Part shown: piece after piece, positions 53,411 through 54,256 of the stretch
How the letters are laid out: the number at the start of each line of letters is the position of its first letter
How positions within the stretch are numbered: position 1 is the first letter of the stretch
NCBI RefSeq assembly: GCF_009469605.1
Contig: NZ_SSXU01000024.1
Span: forward strand, 1-54,256
DNA from: Zoogloea sp. 1C4
GTDB lineage: Bacteria > Pseudomonadota > Gammaproteobacteria > Burkholderiales > Rhodocyclaceae
Length of the DNA: 54,256 nucleotides
Reading direction: 5' to 3'
Position numbers and translations under genes: made by a program
Notes under the pieces: model-generated
Told to the model about the DNA's origin: nothing
What the model saw: the letters and a program-made list of their open reading frames with translations, nothing else
Database searches by the model: none

Positions 53411-53667
53411 GATCAAGTTTTACTTGAACCGGTTCAAATAAACCTTGAATCAATTCAAGTCCGACTTGAACCTGTTCAAATCCGGGATGAAGCCATTCAC
53501 CTTCGGGTTAAACCACTTCAAGTAAACCTTGAACAAGATCAAGTCAGACTTGAACTTGTTCAACCCGGACATGAACCCGTTCAACTCAAACCTGAACCCG
53601 TTTAAATAGAACCTGAAAAACATCAGGTGGAACCTGAACTACATCAAGTTCCACCTGAACCCTTCAA
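53411..53667. repeat. Twelve 21-bp phased dyad repeats
   Basis: Twelve imperfect units begin at 53424, 53445, 53466 and every 21 bp to 53655, with no slippage; a degenerate half unit precedes them (GATCAAGT at 53411-53418). Consensus of the core is yTGAACcnnTTCAAgT followed by 5 variable bases, often ending AC. Units 1, 2, 3 and 7 have perfect 6-bp arms (TTGAAC or TTGAAT with complement) around 2 bp. Junctions can form a second dyad (CAAGT-ccg-ACTTG). The array is visibly AT-richer than its surroundings. Twenty-one bp is two helical turns, and also seven codons: in one register both strands read heptads with Leu/Met and Phe/Ile four and three apart, but with stops (plus: units 1, 5, 9; minus: 53450 and 53639). 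Confidence 0.9.
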
Positions 53668-53799
53668 TGTCCCCACCGGGACCACCCCCATCCACCCGCC
53701 ATTCATTACGACTGGGTGCCGCCGCTCCCCCCTTTGCGCTTGCGAGCCTGTCCGAATTTTTGTGTTTGAGGCATAACGTAGTCCCAGAAAGGAAGGGTT
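53668..53799. other. Gap between repeat array and transposase
   Basis: 132 bp with no gene. GC-rich spacer to about 53743, then the likely left end of the IS256-type element (GAGCCTGTCCGAATTTTTGT from 53744). GGAAGGG lies just before the transposase ATG. Confidence 0.5.
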
Positions 53800-54256
53800 A
53801 TGCCAAGGAAGAAACAGAAGTTACCGCTGCCGCCTGTAGCCGTGTTGCCGGAAGGCGCGCAGCAGTGGCTCGATCAGGTGGTGAAGGGCCCGATGACGGC
53901 GGGGGCGGTCGAGGACGTGATGCGCGGGATCAAGAAAGCCTTGATCGAGCGGGCGCTTCAGGCCGAGCTGAGCCATCACCTGGGCTACGCCGAAGGCGAG
54001 GACAAGCCCGAATCGACCGCCAACCAGCGTAACGGCACGAGCGGCAAGACGGTGCTCACCGACGACGGGCCGCTGCGGATCGACATCCCGCGGGACCGGG
54101 CCGGGCAGTTCGAGCCCCAGCTGATCGGCAAGCACGAACGGCGCTTCACCGGCTTCGACGACAAGATCATCGCCATGTACGCCCGCGGGATGAGCGTGCG
54201 CGAGATCCAGGCGTTTCTGCTGCAGATGTACAACACGGAGGTGTCGCCGGACTTCA
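53744..54256 (+). mobile_element. IS256-family insertion sequence, left part
   Basis: The right-hand window edge lies in an IS256-like element. Its left end is placed at about 53744 because GAGCCTGTCCGAA resembles IS256-family termini, but the border is inferred; the other end is outside the window. Confidence 0.7.
53800..54256 (+). CDS. IS256-family transposase, N-terminal part
   Basis: About 152 residues from ATG 53800 to the window edge, no stop. Typical IS256 (mutator-type) content: VEDVMRGIKKALIERALQAE, LSHHLGYAEGE, RNGTSGKTVLTDDGPLRIDI, PRDRAGQFEPQLIGKHERRF and IIAMYARGMSVREIQAFLLQ, just before the catalytic DDE domain. GGAAGGG precedes the start. Confidence 0.93.
   Translation, partial: MPRKKQKLPLPPVAVLPEGAQQWLDQVVKGPMTAGAVEDVMRGIKKALIERALQAELSHHLGYAEGEDKPESTANQRNGTSGKTVLTDDGPLRIDIPRDRAGQFEPQLIGKHERRFTGFDDKIIAMYARGMSVREIQAFLLQMYNTEVSPDF

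Noticed and set aside
53411-53667. CRISPR array
   Set aside because: Units are contiguous 21-bp imperfect repeats without unique spacers, and no cas genes are nearby.

Overview
The window is about 68-70 % G+C, with strong third-position GC bias and dense gene packing. The gene content (RtcB, PdxH, TonB receptor with YfiR, FixL/FixJ-type and NarL-type two-component systems, ring-hydroxylating dioxygenase, OmpP1/FadL porin, two BLUF photoreceptors) fits a Gram-negative betaproteobacterium, most likely of the Rhodocyclales (Thauera/Azoarcus/Zoogloea-like). The taxonomic placement is inferred from gene content. Both window edges lie inside insertion sequences: an IS5-family element on the left, which has cut the 5' end off an AsmA-family gene, and an IS256-family element on the right.

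Layout. 0.7-2.3 kb: truncated asmA-like gene. 2.4-6.7 kb (minus strand): a DUF1328/CsbD small stress-protein pair, a fused ABC exporter, a zinc-ribbon metallopeptidase and a Crp/Fnr regulator. 6.9-12.3 kb: BLUF protein, YihY/BrkB membrane protein coupled to a flavin disulfide reductase, a zinc alcohol dehydrogenase, RtcB. 12.4-19.8 kb: a stress and signalling island with a second DUF1328 gene, a CHASE3 histidine kinase convergent with a NarL-type regulator, a PRC-barrel-like membrane protein, DUF2252, a phosphodiesterase, a lipid kinase, a stand-alone receiver and a BON lipoprotein. An 18-bp palindrome (TGTAGGAC-NN-GTCCTACA type) recurs in the intergenic regions of the 7.4-19.8 kb stretch and suggests one regulon.

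19.8-31.8 kb is an aromatic-catabolic locus. A PAS-PAS histidine kinase and FixJ-type regulator are divergent from an 11-gene operon: an acetamidase/formamidase-family protein, Rieske oxygenase alpha subunit, two small proteins, a StyA-like FAD monooxygenase with its flavin reductase, an SDR dehydrogenase, an OmpP1/FadL porin, a Rieske ferredoxin, a ferredoxin reductase and a SemiSWEET transporter. A MarR-like regulator closes the locus on the other strand. The substrate cannot be read from sequence; an aromatic or N-heteroaromatic compound is the best guess.

32.0-41.0 kb is a four-gene, translationally coupled signalling operon: TonB-dependent receptor, YfiR-like periplasmic protein, hybrid kinase with HPt, and REC-REC-PAS-PAS-GGDEF-EAL. 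It looks like a route from an outer-membrane ligand to c-di-GMP. 41.0-45.5 kb holds an SbcD/SbcC-like nuclease pair and pdxH. 45.5-53.3 kb is mixed housekeeping: PaiB, a CxxC protein, thiopurine methyltransferase, a tandem-DTG protein, an M13 peptidase, an EamA transporter divergent from a LysR regulator, and a second BLUF protein. Between that BLUF gene and the right-hand IS lies the most unusual element: twelve 21-bp imperfect repeats in exact 21-bp register, each with a TTGAAC/GTTCAA dyad, AT-rich in a GC-rich genome. No tRNA, rRNA or CRISPR array was seen.
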